From assembly GCA_910583555.1 (NCBI GenBank), contig CAJTXO010000007.1, positions 1 to 64,000 of the forward strand: a stretch of DNA of 64,000 nt, given 5' to 3'. Position numbers and translations under genes: made by a program. The stretch is from an uncultured Eubacterium sp. (GTDB lineage Bacteria; Bacillota; Clostridia; Lachnospirales; Lachnospiraceae). Below are positions 43,887 through 51,206 of the stretch, piece after piece. The first letter of the stretch is position 1. Each line of letters starts with the position of its first letter. The notes under the pieces were generated by a model. It did no database searches, had not been told where the DNA came from, and worked only from the letters and a program-made list of their open reading frames with translations.

Positions 43887-44120
43887 TTAGAAATTATATT
43901 TCTTTTTTTCTTCCTCATTTTCCACATATTCTATGAGATCTTTAGGCTGCATATCTAAAATTATACAAATCCTGTTGATACTTTCCAATGATATATTTGT
44001 ATCTTCGTTCTTTATTTTTTTTAACGTATCCTGACTTAGCAACTTAGTTGTCTTGGCTTTATATGTGTTAAAGCCTTTTCGTGTTAATGCGTCTGCTATG
44101 TTGATTTTGTATTTAAGCAT
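43887..44120 (-). CDS. XRE-type helix-turn-helix regulator (phage switch 1)
   Basis: 77 residues, Cro/C1-like domain in the style of HTH_26 (LSQDTLKKIKNEDTNISLESINRICIILDMQPKDLIEY). GGGAGG precedes the ATG. It is divergent from 44284, and the gap holds two face-to-face promoters and two 19-base direct repeats, so it probably controls both. Confidence 0.8.
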   Translation of the reverse strand: MLKYKINIADALTRKGFNTYKAKTTKLLSQDTLKKIKNEDTNISLESINRICIILDMQPKDLIEYVENEEEKKKYNF

Positions 44121-44143
44121 TTTCGAGCCTCCCTTCTGCTTTT

Positions 44144-44233
44144 ACTATATAGTATCGCGCGGAAAAAGTCAACATAAATATTTCTTAAAAAAGTTATAAA
44201 AAGGCTTGACATTTCTTTTAAAAGTGATATAAT
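44144..44233. promoter_or_regulatory. Divergent promoters with repeated operators (switch 1)
   Basis: Leftward promoter: TTGACT, 17 bases, TATAGT (-10 at 44144-44149, inside TACTATATAGTA). Rightward: TTGACA (44206-44211), 16 bases, TATAAT (44228-44233). ATTTCTTAAAAAAGTTATA (44180-44198) and ATTTCTTTTAAAAGTGATA (44211-44229) are 31 bases apart, three helical turns, the second covering the rightward promoter spacer. Confidence 0.65.
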
Positions 44234-44283
44234 ATAACCATAGCAAGGAAATAAACACAATCAAATGCAGGAGGAAAACAGTT

Positions 44284-44685
44284 ATGAAGAATATAAAAAT
44301 CGAGAACATCAAAAACACAATCAAAGGAACGGAATTTGAATTCTATGGATTAAGAGTTGACGACGGTATCAAATATAATGTTGGTGATACTGCTAACAAT
44401 TCCCGTCAGCTTTTTCAGGACCCAGACTTTGACGAGGACGGCGAACTGATCTATCCCTATATTGAGGATGGTATCAACAAAGGGTTTTACGATGCTGGGG
44501 AACTTGACGGCACATGCACAATCTGGTTTGATGCTGACGATGATACATCAATCGCAAGGGCAATTAAGCAGTTAAAAATTTATCCCGGGGAATATATCCA
44601 CGTTTTAGGCGGTGACTATGCAGAGGACGGGAATGACAGTGGGGAGTTAATTATTCATGATGCGGAAGTGTTGGCAGTGTTTTGA
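44284..44685 (+). CDS. Phage protein, unknown, acidic
   Basis: 133 residues, very acidic (FQDPDFDEDGELIYPYIEDG and ADDDTSIARAIKQL). GCAGGAGG precedes the ATG. It has the look of small conserved mobile-element proteins next to XRE repressors. No domain recognised. It begins the rightward group of switch 1. Confidence 0.6.
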   Translation: MKNIKIENIKNTIKGTEFEFYGLRVDDGIKYNVGDTANNSRQLFQDPDFDEDGELIYPYIEDGINKGFYDAGELDGTCTIWFDADDDTSIARAIKQLKIYPGEYIHVLGGDYAEDGNDSGELIIHDAEVLAVF

Positions 44686-44764
44686 ACCAATCACAAGCGT
44701 CCTGCGTAAGTGCTGACCGGACGCTTGCCGTAAAGTAAATAGCAAAAACAGGAGGGAACGGATT

Positions 44765-45007
44765 ATGAAAAAATATAAAGGATGTTACATCGACAAAGTT
44801 TCTTTTCACAACGAGGCAGAGATTGACGAATTTTTAAAACAGCAGGCGATCAGGGAATACAAGATCAGGTGCCAGGTGTTTGCAACCAACAAGGATATGG
44901 GAACAGGCATTTACGCCGATGAGCAAGCGGAGAAGCTTAACAGGGAGTACGGCATCAGATGGGAAGATCTCGAACAAATGGAGATCGAAGCGTATAAAAC
45001 AGCATGA
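44765..45007 (+). CDS. Small phage protein, unknown
   Basis: 80 residues, helical; ACAGGAGG lies 11 bases upstream. The C-terminal half (EQAEKLNREYGIRWEDLEQME) suggests a compact helical domain. Not recognised. Confidence 0.55.
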   Translation: MKKYKGCYIDKVSFHNEAEIDEFLKQQAIREYKIRCQVFATNKDMGTGIYADEQAEKLNREYGIRWEDLEQMEIEAYKTA

Positions 45008-45083
45008 AGCCGTTACGGCGGATCTAGTCAACACACCAACCACCCACCCGGCGGGATTGCCGCCGGGAGAAAGAAGGGAAAAT

Positions 45084-45281
45084 ATGAAAGAGATTGTTGA
45101 AAAAATGAGAAAAGACGGATATCCTTACAAAATCAAAGGAAATGGCGGATATAATGCCGTACTGTATGACATTCAGCCGCTCAACGACGGCGACTATATG
45201 GCTATCTACCGTTATCCGGGCGGTTGTTGCTGTCACGGATTGGAAGAAATCAAGCGTTACTTTGAGACTATCGAACAGTAA
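45084..45281 (+). CDS. Small phage protein, unknown
   Basis: 65 residues with a Cys-rich YRYPGGCCCHGLEEIKRYF segment. The ATG at 45084 has GAAGGG upstream. The frame is open further left but overlaps the previous gene and has no other good site. Confidence 0.5.
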   Translation: MKEIVEKMRKDGYPYKIKGNGGYNAVLYDIQPLNDGDYMAIYRYPGGCCCHGLEEIKRYFETIEQ

Positions 45282-45335
45282 TCCCATCCCGCCCCCGCCG
45301 GATGGGATTTAAAATTACCAAAAGCTACCCATTGT

Positions 45336-45356
45336 CCTATAGTTTCACCTATAGTT
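45336..45356 (+). promoter_or_regulatory. Candidate LytTR binding site
   Basis: CCTATAGTT occurs at 45336-45344 and 45348-45356, centres 12 bases apart. LytTR proteins bind pairs of 9-base direct repeats with 12-13-base spacing, and ATAGTTAAA resembles the AgrA half-site ACAGTTAAG. It lies 91 bases before the LytTR regulator gene. Confidence 0.5.
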
Positions 45357-45446
45357 AAAATCGGAAACAAAGGAAAACTTTTCCTGCTGAATAATATGAA
45401 CTTTTGTTATAAAATGGTTTTAAAATAAAATAATGGAGGTTTTGAT

Positions 45447-46190
45447 ATGATTAAAGTAGCAGTAGCGGATGATGCAGAGATGGTAGCAAAGGGCATAAAA
45501 AAGACACTGGAAAGATATGATTTTGGAGTACGCATATCAGTGGACGATTTTATGTCAGGAAAGGAATTGTTGGAAAATGCTTTAAAGATCAGGTATGACA
45601 TATTGATTATGGATATCGAATTATCAGATGAGCATCAGGAAGTGGAAGACAATGGAATGTATCTGGCGTCAAAGATAAAGACGATATATCCGGATACGAC
45701 GGTGATTTATATGACAGGGACCACATGTTATAAATCTGATCTGCTTTATCATGAGCCGTTTCGTTATATCCAAAAGCCACTTAGAGAGGATAACATTTGC
45801 AAGGCGGTGGAAGATGCGATATACCGGATCGAAAACGTGGAAGATAAGGGCCTAAGAGTCCAGATTAGCGGGATACATTTTGTCCTAAAACTAAGCCAGA
45901 TTACATATTTTGCATCGGATCTAAGAAAAATCACTGTGCACATGGAAAGTGAAGATGTATCGTTTTATGAGAACATGAATCATTTAGAAAAAAGGGTCAG
46001 GGAGCTGTCTGACTGTTTTGTGAGAGTCGGGAAGAGTTATCTGGTTAATCTGCAGTATGTGCGGAGGATGTCAAGGACGGAGATCGAACTTATGGATCGG
46101 ACTGTTATACCAGTTTCGAGGAAATATAAGGACGAAGTGGTCCTTGCATTCGAGGGATTTGTCCAATCATTTAAGGGAAAAAAGGATTAA
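45447..46190 (+). CDS. Response regulator with LytTR DNA-binding domain, no partner kinase
   Basis: 247 residues. The receiver domain (about 1-125) has VAVADDAEM (acidic pair), the phosphorylated Asp in ILIMDIELSDE (about D56) and the Lys in RYIQKPL. The LytTR domain (about 140-240) has IHFVLKLSQITYFASD and FVRVGKSYLVNLQYVRRM. This is the AgrA/ComE type that answers peptide signals. No histidine kinase or peptide gene is near, so it is an orphan on the prophage, perhaps signalling through a host kinase. TGGAGG precedes the ATG; a hairpin overlaps its stop. Confidence 0.88.
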   Translation: MIKVAVADDAEMVAKGIKKTLERYDFGVRISVDDFMSGKELLENALKIRYDILIMDIELSDEHQEVEDNGMYLASKIKTIYPDTTVIYMTGTTCYKSDLLYHEPFRYIQKPLREDNICKAVEDAIYRIENVEDKGLRVQISGIHFVLKLSQITYFASDLRKITVHMESEDVSFYENMNHLEKRVRELSDCFVRVGKSYLVNLQYVRRMSRTEIELMDRTVIPVSRKYKDEVVLAFEGFVQSFKGKKD

Positions 46191-46226
46191 CCGTCGCTGC
46201 TTTTCGCAGGTTGAAACGGCTAATCC
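46184..46226. terminator. Hairpin at the end of the LytTR gene
   Basis: GGATTAACCGT and ACGGCTAATCC pair with one mismatch around a 21-base loop. It lies between convergent genes, so it may stop transcription both ways. Confidence 0.5.
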
Positions 46227-46250
46227 TATAAGGGGGTCGGTTAGTTAAAA

Positions 46251-47747
46251 TCAGTCGTCTTCAGGCGGTTGTGAATCATCGACTGATATAGCTGTGTCGT
46301 ATATGATATTTTCCTGTGACTGCCTGAATTCTTCTGCCAACATTGTCTTTTTAAATTCAGCGGTGGGATCAATGTCGGATACGATCTTTTCCAGTTCATC
46401 AACATTTGTGTAAAAGAATTCTTTTCGCAAATTCACTTTGTTCACGCGTTTTTCATTGAGCAGCTGGTGAAGCTTGTTTTCGAGGGAAACAGCGTCATCC
46501 GAGAAGATCAGGCTGTGTACGTCAAATTTGAAAGGTACGCTGGCGCTTCCCAGTTCGTTGATCCGGTCCTGTGGATCTAAGCGGCGGGTCATTCCGATTT
46601 TAAATACATTTTCACCAAAGGAGCCTAAGTTGCTGATTATGTAAACATTTCCGGCTTTTCCATTTTGAAGATTGGATATTTCTTCTTTCTTTATCGTAAC
46701 ATCGGAGAGCTGCTTTTCCAGTTCTAGGATTCGTAATTGGAGAGCAGAGGCTTCCTGTTCATTACTTTCTTTTAGTTGCTGCTGGAGCTTTTCGATTTCG
46801 GTATGGTATTTTTCTTCTTCTTTTTCTATTTTTTTCTTGGCATCTGCGAGCGCTTTTCGTTCGGCGGCTTCCTGCCGCATTTGCTCGCGGATGGCAAGCT
46901 GTTCCTCGCGGGCCTGTTCTTTTTTTACATAATAGTTATATTCGATCTTCACGGCCTCGATGAAAAAGTACTCGAGTTCGCCGATAAAGGATGTGAGAGT
47001 TCCAGCTATTGACTGGTTTCCGTTTCCGGCAATAGATACGTATTTTGCAGTCATATTCTTTACTTTTTCGATTGCATCGTCCAATTTTTTGTATTTCAGT
47101 GAATATAGGATGTTTTGCAATTCGGAGCGTAATGCTATGGTCATAAGCTTATATATTGCCTGGTTCGCTTTGGTGGTATACCGCGATGAATATTCTTCTG
47201 TGAGCTTTGTGATGCGTTTATCGTTTTCTTTGTAGGCTTTTTTTAATGATTTAACGTCTAAACAGTGCAGTTCCAGTATTTCAGAGGATAGGAGCTCGTC
47301 AATTTCTTCCTGCAGGTGCTGTTCGAGGAGCGTTTTGTTTTCAATGCAGTAGGTGACACTTTTGTATAATTCTCTTACACGCTTTATTTTGTTTTTCTGT
47401 GTTTCAAGACGTTTTTCGGCATTTTTCAGACTGTTCTGCATTTTAGTGTATGCTTCCGATATTTCAGTATTGGCCTTTGTTTGCACCTCAATCGAATGGT
47501 TCAGCGAAATAAGTTTTTGGTTTTTGGCATCAACCAGTTTTGTTACTTCCTCATATCGTTCGCAGCCGATCTTGTAATATTTTAGTTGGATGTCGAGTGC
47601 TGCTTGGAATTTTTCGTCCCTTTCCTGTTCTTGCTTTTTTTGTAAGTACAGTGCGATGAAGCCGATTAAAGGTGGGATGATTAAAAACCACAAAAAGAAC
47701 ATGCAGGCTATGAATTCTGTCCGGGTATAAAATTTTTTCTCTTCCAT
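46251..47747 (-). CDS. DUF4041 protein with T5orf172/MUG113 (GIY-YIG-like) nuclease domain
   Basis: 498 residues. It has one N-terminal membrane helix (about 10-33), a long coiled coil (about 35-130 and 280-345), a DUF4041-like middle (about 140-260) and a T5orf172/MUG113 domain (about 365-460: GNVYIISN, VFKIGMTRRLDPQDRINELG, VSLENKLHQLL). The latter belongs to the GIY-YIG endonuclease group. A membrane-tethered nuclease of this build in a lysogenic accessory block could act in superinfection exclusion or phage defence; that is inference. It is transcribed leftward behind a short AT-rich gap after the repressor region. Confidence 0.8.
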   Translation of the reverse strand: MEEKKFYTRTEFIACMFFLWFLIIPPLIGFIALYLQKKQEQERDEKFQAALDIQLKYYKIGCERYEEVTKLVDAKNQKLISLNHSIEVQTKANTEISEAYTKMQNSLKNAEKRLETQKNKIKRVRELYKSVTYCIENKTLLEQHLQEEIDELLSSEILELHCLDVKSLKKAYKENDKRITKLTEEYSSRYTTKANQAIYKLMTIALRSELQNILYSLKYKKLDDAIEKVKNMTAKYVSIAGNGNQSIAGTLTSFIGELEYFFIEAVKIEYNYYVKKEQAREEQLAIREQMRQEAAERKALADAKKKIEKEEEKYHTEIEKLQQQLKESNEQEASALQLRILELEKQLSDVTIKKEEISNLQNGKAGNVYIISNLGSFGENVFKIGMTRRLDPQDRINELGSASVPFKFDVHSLIFSDDAVSLENKLHQLLNEKRVNKVNLRKEFFYTNVDELEKIVSDIDPTAEFKKTMLAEEFRQSQENIIYDTAISVDDSQPPEDD

Positions 47748-47774
47748 GATTGATCCTTTCTTTTTTTTGTAAAA

Positions 47775-48413
47775 TTAGTCAGAAAAAATGAATTTACGCT
47801 GTTTCTCTACGCTGGAAACTTCTTTTGCGGTTTTCCCGATAGTATGTGTGTTCAAGACATCATTAGATGCAGCGTTATCAGAGGAGTAGTTGCTTAACGA
47901 AACTTCCTTATCATCTTTTTTGTTATAGTATGATATGGTCATTATACACTCAATATTATCTAAATCGGGGACGGGATGGAAAGTGATATTTACATAGTCC
48001 CCATTTTCAGAGAAAACTTTAATTTTACCAGTATTATTTTTGGAAGGTTTTGTGATTTTGTATTCAAAATCCTCATTTTTAATAAAGGTACTAACGCTTT
48101 TGAATAAAAAAGGTTTTTCCCTAGTTGCTAATGGCATATAAATTTTTTCAAATAGTTTTGTGTAATTGCTTTTTTTCTTAGGTTTAGTTGTTTTTTTGGC
48201 TGTGGTGTTATTTTTTGTCTGCTTGTCCTTTTCTTGATTTGGAACTTCCGGAGGATTAGTTTCCCAAATAATTGGTGTTTTAGTTGGATAAGTTTTTGAG
48301 GACGTAGTAGTAATGTTTGTTTCATTTTCTGAATTTTGCATCTTTCCTCCAATAACAGAAAAAAGGCATGTGCAGAAAATAAAAATAAATGCTGCAATAT
48401 AAAATTTTTTCAT
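47775..48413 (-). CDS. Secreted protein with Thr/Lys-rich stalk, unknown
   Basis: 212 residues. A signal peptide (about 1-22, no clear lipobox) is followed by a low-complexity Thr/Lys/Pro linker (about 30-85) and a beta-type domain (about 90-190: YKITKPSKNNTGKIKVFSEN, NIECIMTISYYN). AT content is higher than in host genes. It is probably a moron expressed from the lysogen, altering the cell surface. It shares direction with the DUF4041 gene and lies 28 bases upstream of it. Confidence 0.6.
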   Translation of the reverse strand: MKKFYIAAFIFIFCTCLFSVIGGKMQNSENETNITTTSSKTYPTKTPIIWETNPPEVPNQEKDKQTKNNTTAKKTTKPKKKSNYTKLFEKIYMPLATREKPFLFKSVSTFIKNEDFEYKITKPSKNNTGKIKVFSENGDYVNITFHPVPDLDNIECIMTISYYNKKDDKEVSLSNYSSDNAASNDVLNTHTIGKTAKEVSSVEKQRKFIFSD

Positions 48414-48612
48414 GTTAAGTAAAATCCTTTCCTATTTATTATCCCAAAATACTAGCATAAACGACAAATTATGTCAATAAACCAAAAGTTCAGATAAATA
48501 ACATGCAAATAGTTACAAAAAACTGGTAAAAAGTTACATCCTACTTTTATTCGCTGTTTGAATGGTGTACAATAGGTAAAAATCATAAGAAATTACAAAA
48601 AGGGGGAATTTT

Positions 48613-48762
48613 ATGGAGAAGAAAAATAAAAAAGGAAAAGAGAATGCTTCTTTGCAGTATAGAATCTATATTGTTGAATTACTCCTAAAAATAGGAAATG
48701 AAGATTCTTTAAAAAGAATACTTCGGCTAGCAGAGTACCTATATGTATATGAAGAGAAATAG
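48613..48762 (+). CDS. Small phage protein beside the repressor
   Basis: 49 residues: a Lys-rich start, then a helix SLQYRIYIVELLLKIG and LKRILRLAEYLYVY. Similar tiny proteins are common next to Firmicutes phage repressors. AGGGGG lies about 10 bases upstream. Its stop codon is inside the shared terminator stem with the convergent repressor. Confidence 0.6.
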   Translation: MEKKNKKGKENASLQYRIYIVELLLKIGNEDSLKRILRLAEYLYVYEEK

Positions 48763-48780
48763 GGCAATCCTGCCCTATTT
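48757..48780. terminator. Bidirectional terminator between 48613 gene and repressor
   Basis: AAATAGGGCA-ATCC-TGCCCTATTT, a perfect 10-base stem. Both convergent genes end within it. Confidence 0.8.
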
Positions 48781-49152
48781 CTGGTTTTCGAAAAGATTTT
48801 TTATTATCTTTTCGAGTAGTTTCCATTCTGATTCGTCAAGTTTTGCAAATTCTTTAAATAAATTTTTAGCAAACTCGTTTTCGCCAGTCATTATGTTATC
48901 AATTTGAGCCATTAAATCCGTGTCAGCTAATTCATACATCGGTTCAATTCCTTTTGTTAACCAAAGATAACTAATCCCGAATTCTTTGCAGATTAGCTTG
49001 TACAAAGGTTCTTTTTGATCAGGTCTTTGTAACCTATTGTATTCTATATTTACGATTACGGATTCACTAACTCCTAATTGCTCGCCGAATTCACGTCTTG
49101 ACATATGCAGTTCTTTTTTTCTTAAAAGGGCTATTCTTTCATATATATCCAC
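48775..49152 (-). CDS. Phage repressor, XRE family (switch 2)
   Basis: 125 residues. The N-terminal helix-turn-helix is MSRREFGEQLGVSESVIVNIE; FGISYLWLTKG marks the end of the domain, and the C-terminal part is helical without a LexA-type protease. The start is a GTG at 49152, 6 bases after GAGGTGA; the ATG 11 codons upstream lies between the promoter and that site. Two 14-base operators in the divergent gap suggest it represses itself and the early operon, the usual lysogeny control. Confidence 0.85.
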   Translation of the reverse strand: MDIYERIALLRKKELHMSRREFGEQLGVSESVIVNIEYNRLQRPDQKEPLYKLICKEFGISYLWLTKGIEPMYELADTDLMAQIDNIMTGENEFAKNLFKEFAKLDESEWKLLEKIIKNLFENQK

Positions 49153-49175
49153 TTTATTCACCTCGCTTTGTAATA

Positions 49176-49269
49176 AGTATAACATATAAGGTCTTGTTAA
49201 TCAACAATTCTTTTTGAATAATATTATTGACAAACAAGAAAATGTGTGCTATATTTTGTTTATCAACAA
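49176..49269. promoter_or_regulatory. Lysogeny switch: divergent promoters and two TTGTTWATCAACAA operators
   Basis: The repressor promoter (leftward) is TTGATT, 17 bases, TATACT (-10 at 49176-49181). The early promoter (rightward) is TTGACA (49227-49232), 17 bases, TATATT (49250-49255). TTGTTAATCAACAA (49194-49207) covers the leftward -35, and TTGTTTATCAACAA (49256-49269) sits on the rightward start site. Each operator can block one promoter. Confidence 0.8.
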
Positions 49270-49297
49270 AAAACAATTATCGAAAGGAGGGATATAT

Positions 49298-49468
49298 ATG
49301 ACAGTAGAGAAAATAGAAACTATTACGAGAACAGCTAATACCTATAAAAAACTTCCTGATGAAAATCAGATGTTCGTTTTAGGTTATATGCAGGGTGTTT
49401 TATCCGTTCTGAATGGGAAGCGTAAATTAGAAATTAAGCAGCGCGGGGGAACGGAAGGAGGCGAATGA
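49298..49468 (+). CDS. First early gene, small unknown protein
   Basis: 56 residues, with a helical YKKLPDENQMFVLGYMQGVLSVLNG segment common in small phage early proteins (possible excisionase- or Cro-position gene, but no DNA-binding motif seen). GAAAGGAGG is upstream. Confidence 0.6.
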   Translation: MTVEKIETITRTANTYKKLPDENQMFVLGYMQGVLSVLNGKRKLEIKQRGGTEGGE

Positions 49469-49471
49469 GGT

Positions 49472-49627
49472 ATGGATAGCAGGACTATTGACACTCTGGC
49501 CAGGGTGGTTGAGAGATTTCGCTTTTACAATGAAAAAACAAAATCGGACAATCCTCTGGTGGCATCGGCGGCGGGAAAAATGCGCGAAGTGACAATGTGG
49601 GAAATGTGGGCATTGACGCAGGGGTAA
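49472..49627 (+). CDS. Small early protein, unknown
   Basis: 51 residues: TIDTLARVVERFRFYNEKTK then MWEMWALTQG. It starts 4 bases after the previous stop, with AAGGAGG overlapping it. Not recognised. Confidence 0.5.
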   Translation: MDSRTIDTLARVVERFRFYNEKTKSDNPLVASAAGKMREVTMWEMWALTQG

Positions 49628-49658
49628 GAGCTGCAAAAGTGAAAGGAGGTGAGGGAAG

Positions 49659-50135
49659 TTGGATGAGAAAAGTGTTACTGAAACGAATGGGTCAAGCAAA
49701 AGAAAATTTCTGTATGATTCTGTGCTGGAAGCTGTGAAAGAGAATTCCGAGGGGATGGAAATCGGCCTGGTCAGGGCCGTGCTCAATGAGGTTGATGGGC
49801 GTATAGCCATGCTGGCAAACCGCAATAGCATTGATACTGTGTGGAAGAATGAGAGAAGGTCCCGTGAAAAAGCGGAGATTCAGCTTTATGCAAGTGCTGA
49901 AGATGTTCTTGCGGAATCTGCAGAACGTGTTGAATTTCTCAAAGGTACTGAAGGAATGGAAAAAGGAAAAAATGCTGCCTGTGCGGTAGAGACGCAAAGG
50001 CAGCAATACAAAATAACTAGTCCTGATTCTTTGAAAGATCAGAAACGAGACTATCTAAATCTGGCAAAGAAATTTTGTATTCCAATAAGTGGCGCGATAA
50101 AGCATTATGATACTCTTTCAAAGCCAGATATATGA
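49659..50135 (+). CDS. Early phage protein, unknown
   Basis: 158 residues, helical, charged. TTG start 9 bases after AAAGGAGG. KRKFLYDSVLEAVKENSEGM and MLANRNSIDTVWKNE are notable; no domain recognised. It ends just before a convergent minus-strand small gene. Confidence 0.5.
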   Translation: MDEKSVTETNGSSKRKFLYDSVLEAVKENSEGMEIGLVRAVLNEVDGRIAMLANRNSIDTVWKNERRSREKAEIQLYASAEDVLAESAERVEFLKGTEGMEKGKNAACAVETQRQQYKITSPDSLKDQKRDYLNLAKKFCIPISGAIKHYDTLSKPDI

Positions 50136-50175
50136 CACGGTACATTGAAGCAATTGCCATTTCGTGTTCTTGCAC

Positions 50176-50292
50176 TTACTGGACATCTGCGACGTCGCTT
50201 GATTTAGCGGCTGTATCTGCTGATTTACACATAAGATCAAGGGCATGGTTTTTAACGTACTCGTCCATAATTTTATTTTCAAAATCGTTCAT
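50176..50292 (-). CDS. Tiny minus-strand gene served by repeat 1
   Basis: 38 residues (FENKIMDEYVKNHALDL in the middle). GAAAGGAG lies 7 bases before the ATG, and a leftward promoter lies 50 bases upstream in the 139-bp repeat. Being against the early operon, it is likely a separate small regulator or accessory gene. Confidence 0.5.
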   Translation of the reverse strand: MNDFENKIMDEYVKNHALDLMCKSADTAAKSSDVADVQ

Positions 50293-50307
50293 AGCATACT
50301 CCTTTCG

Positions 50308-50446
50308 TATGTACTCGGCTGCGGTAACAGCCTGTGGGGACATGATACATCGCGGGAAGGGGGATGTCAAGGAACTACAGTAGGGAATTTTGTCACCGAA
50401 TCAGTACTTTAGTATTGATTTTTAAGGAATGGAAGGAGGTGAGAGA
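50308..50446. repeat. 139-bp perfect direct repeat, copy 1, with divergent promoters
   Basis: Identical to 51065-51203. Leftward promoter: TTGACA, 17 bases, TATCAT (-35 at 50365-50370, -10 at 50342-50347 as complement). Rightward: TTGTCA (50390-50395), 17 bases, TATTGA (50413-50418). It ends in GGAAGGAGGTGAGAGA, the ribosome site of the next gene. Its left part encodes the decayed end of a coding sequence (GDMIHRGKGDVKELQ). Confidence 0.9.
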
Positions 50447-50836
50447 ATGATTTTAGTAAGTATAATTTCTGTTATTGCTGGATTGTCAATTGGGTATTAT
50501 GCAGCAAAAAAAATTACATCCGGAAAGAAGCTGTCTCAAATGGTGAGTCTTGATCCTGGAGCAATCATTGATTTGGGTCATGCGAGGAAAACAGTCAGGA
50601 CGGAGCCGGATACTCATGAGAAAGTTCTGAAGTACTATGGAATTAGCGACGAGGAACTGATACGGACTGGCGGGAAATTCTGGATGTCGCAGAATGCAGG
50701 AACGACCGTCCTTCCTGTAAAAGATCTGCTTCCGGATTGTGCAGAATCAATAAGTGGAAAAGCCCGCATCATTATCAATTATGATCCGGACTTTGATTAC
50801 TACATTGTCAGACTTGATGAATCTTACACTCCTTAG
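50447..50836 (+). CDS. Small membrane-anchored phage protein (cassette 1)
   Basis: 129 residues. An N-terminal helix (VSIISVIAGLSIGYYAA) suggests membrane insertion. HARKTVRTEPDTHEK at about 45-58 is shared with the next cassette protein (HTRKPVRTEPDIHEK), although the rest differs. A C-terminal beta domain ends DFDYYIVRLDES. The ribosome site is the end of repeat 1. It overlaps the convergent gene by 29 bases. Confidence 0.6.
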   Translation: MILVSIISVIAGLSIGYYAAKKITSGKKLSQMVSLDPGAIIDLGHARKTVRTEPDTHEKVLKYYGISDEELIRTGGKFWMSQNAGTTVLPVKDLLPDCAESISGKARIIINYDPDFDYYIVRLDESYTP

Positions 50837-51035
50837 GAAGCGGCGGGAAAACCGGTTTGGTGTTTGGTTCCCATGTGACTTCGAGAATAGTTGTGATTTT
50901 TTGTGAAGTTAAGTGGTCAATGACTTCCATGTGCATTCTGACGTCCCAATACAGTGCTTCAAAAGATTCAACTACTTTGTATCGTTCTTCCTGAATTGGT
51001 GGCATAGAGGTAAGATCTATTTTGTATTGATACAT
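50808..51035 (-). CDS. Small minus-strand gene served by repeat 2
   Basis: 75 residues: YKIDLTSMPPIQEERYK, then EALYWDVRMHMEVIDHL, a small alpha/beta protein. GGAAAGGAG precedes the ATG; the leftward promoter of repeat 2 lies about 60 bases upstream. Unknown function. Confidence 0.55.
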   Translation of the reverse strand: MYQYKIDLTSMPPIQEERYKVVESFEALYWDVRMHMEVIDHLTSQKITTILEVTWEPNTKPVFPPLPKECKIHQV

Positions 51036-51064
51036 TTTTTCTCCTTTCCAAGAACGAGTGTTCT

Positions 51065-51203
51065 TATGTACTCGGCTGCGGTAACAGCCTGTGGGGACAT
51101 GATACATCGCGGGAAGGGGGATGTCAAGGAACTACAGTAGGGAATTTTGTCACCGAATCAGTACTTTAGTATTGATTTTTAAGGAATGGAAGGAGGTGAG
51201 AGA
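51065..51203. repeat. 139-bp perfect direct repeat, copy 2, with divergent promoters
   Basis: Same sequence as 50308-50446, 757 bases downstream. Leftward promoter -35 at 51122-51127 and -10 at 51099-51104; rightward -35 at 51147-51152 and -10 at 51170-51175. Confidence 0.9.
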
Positions 51204-51206
51204 GAA

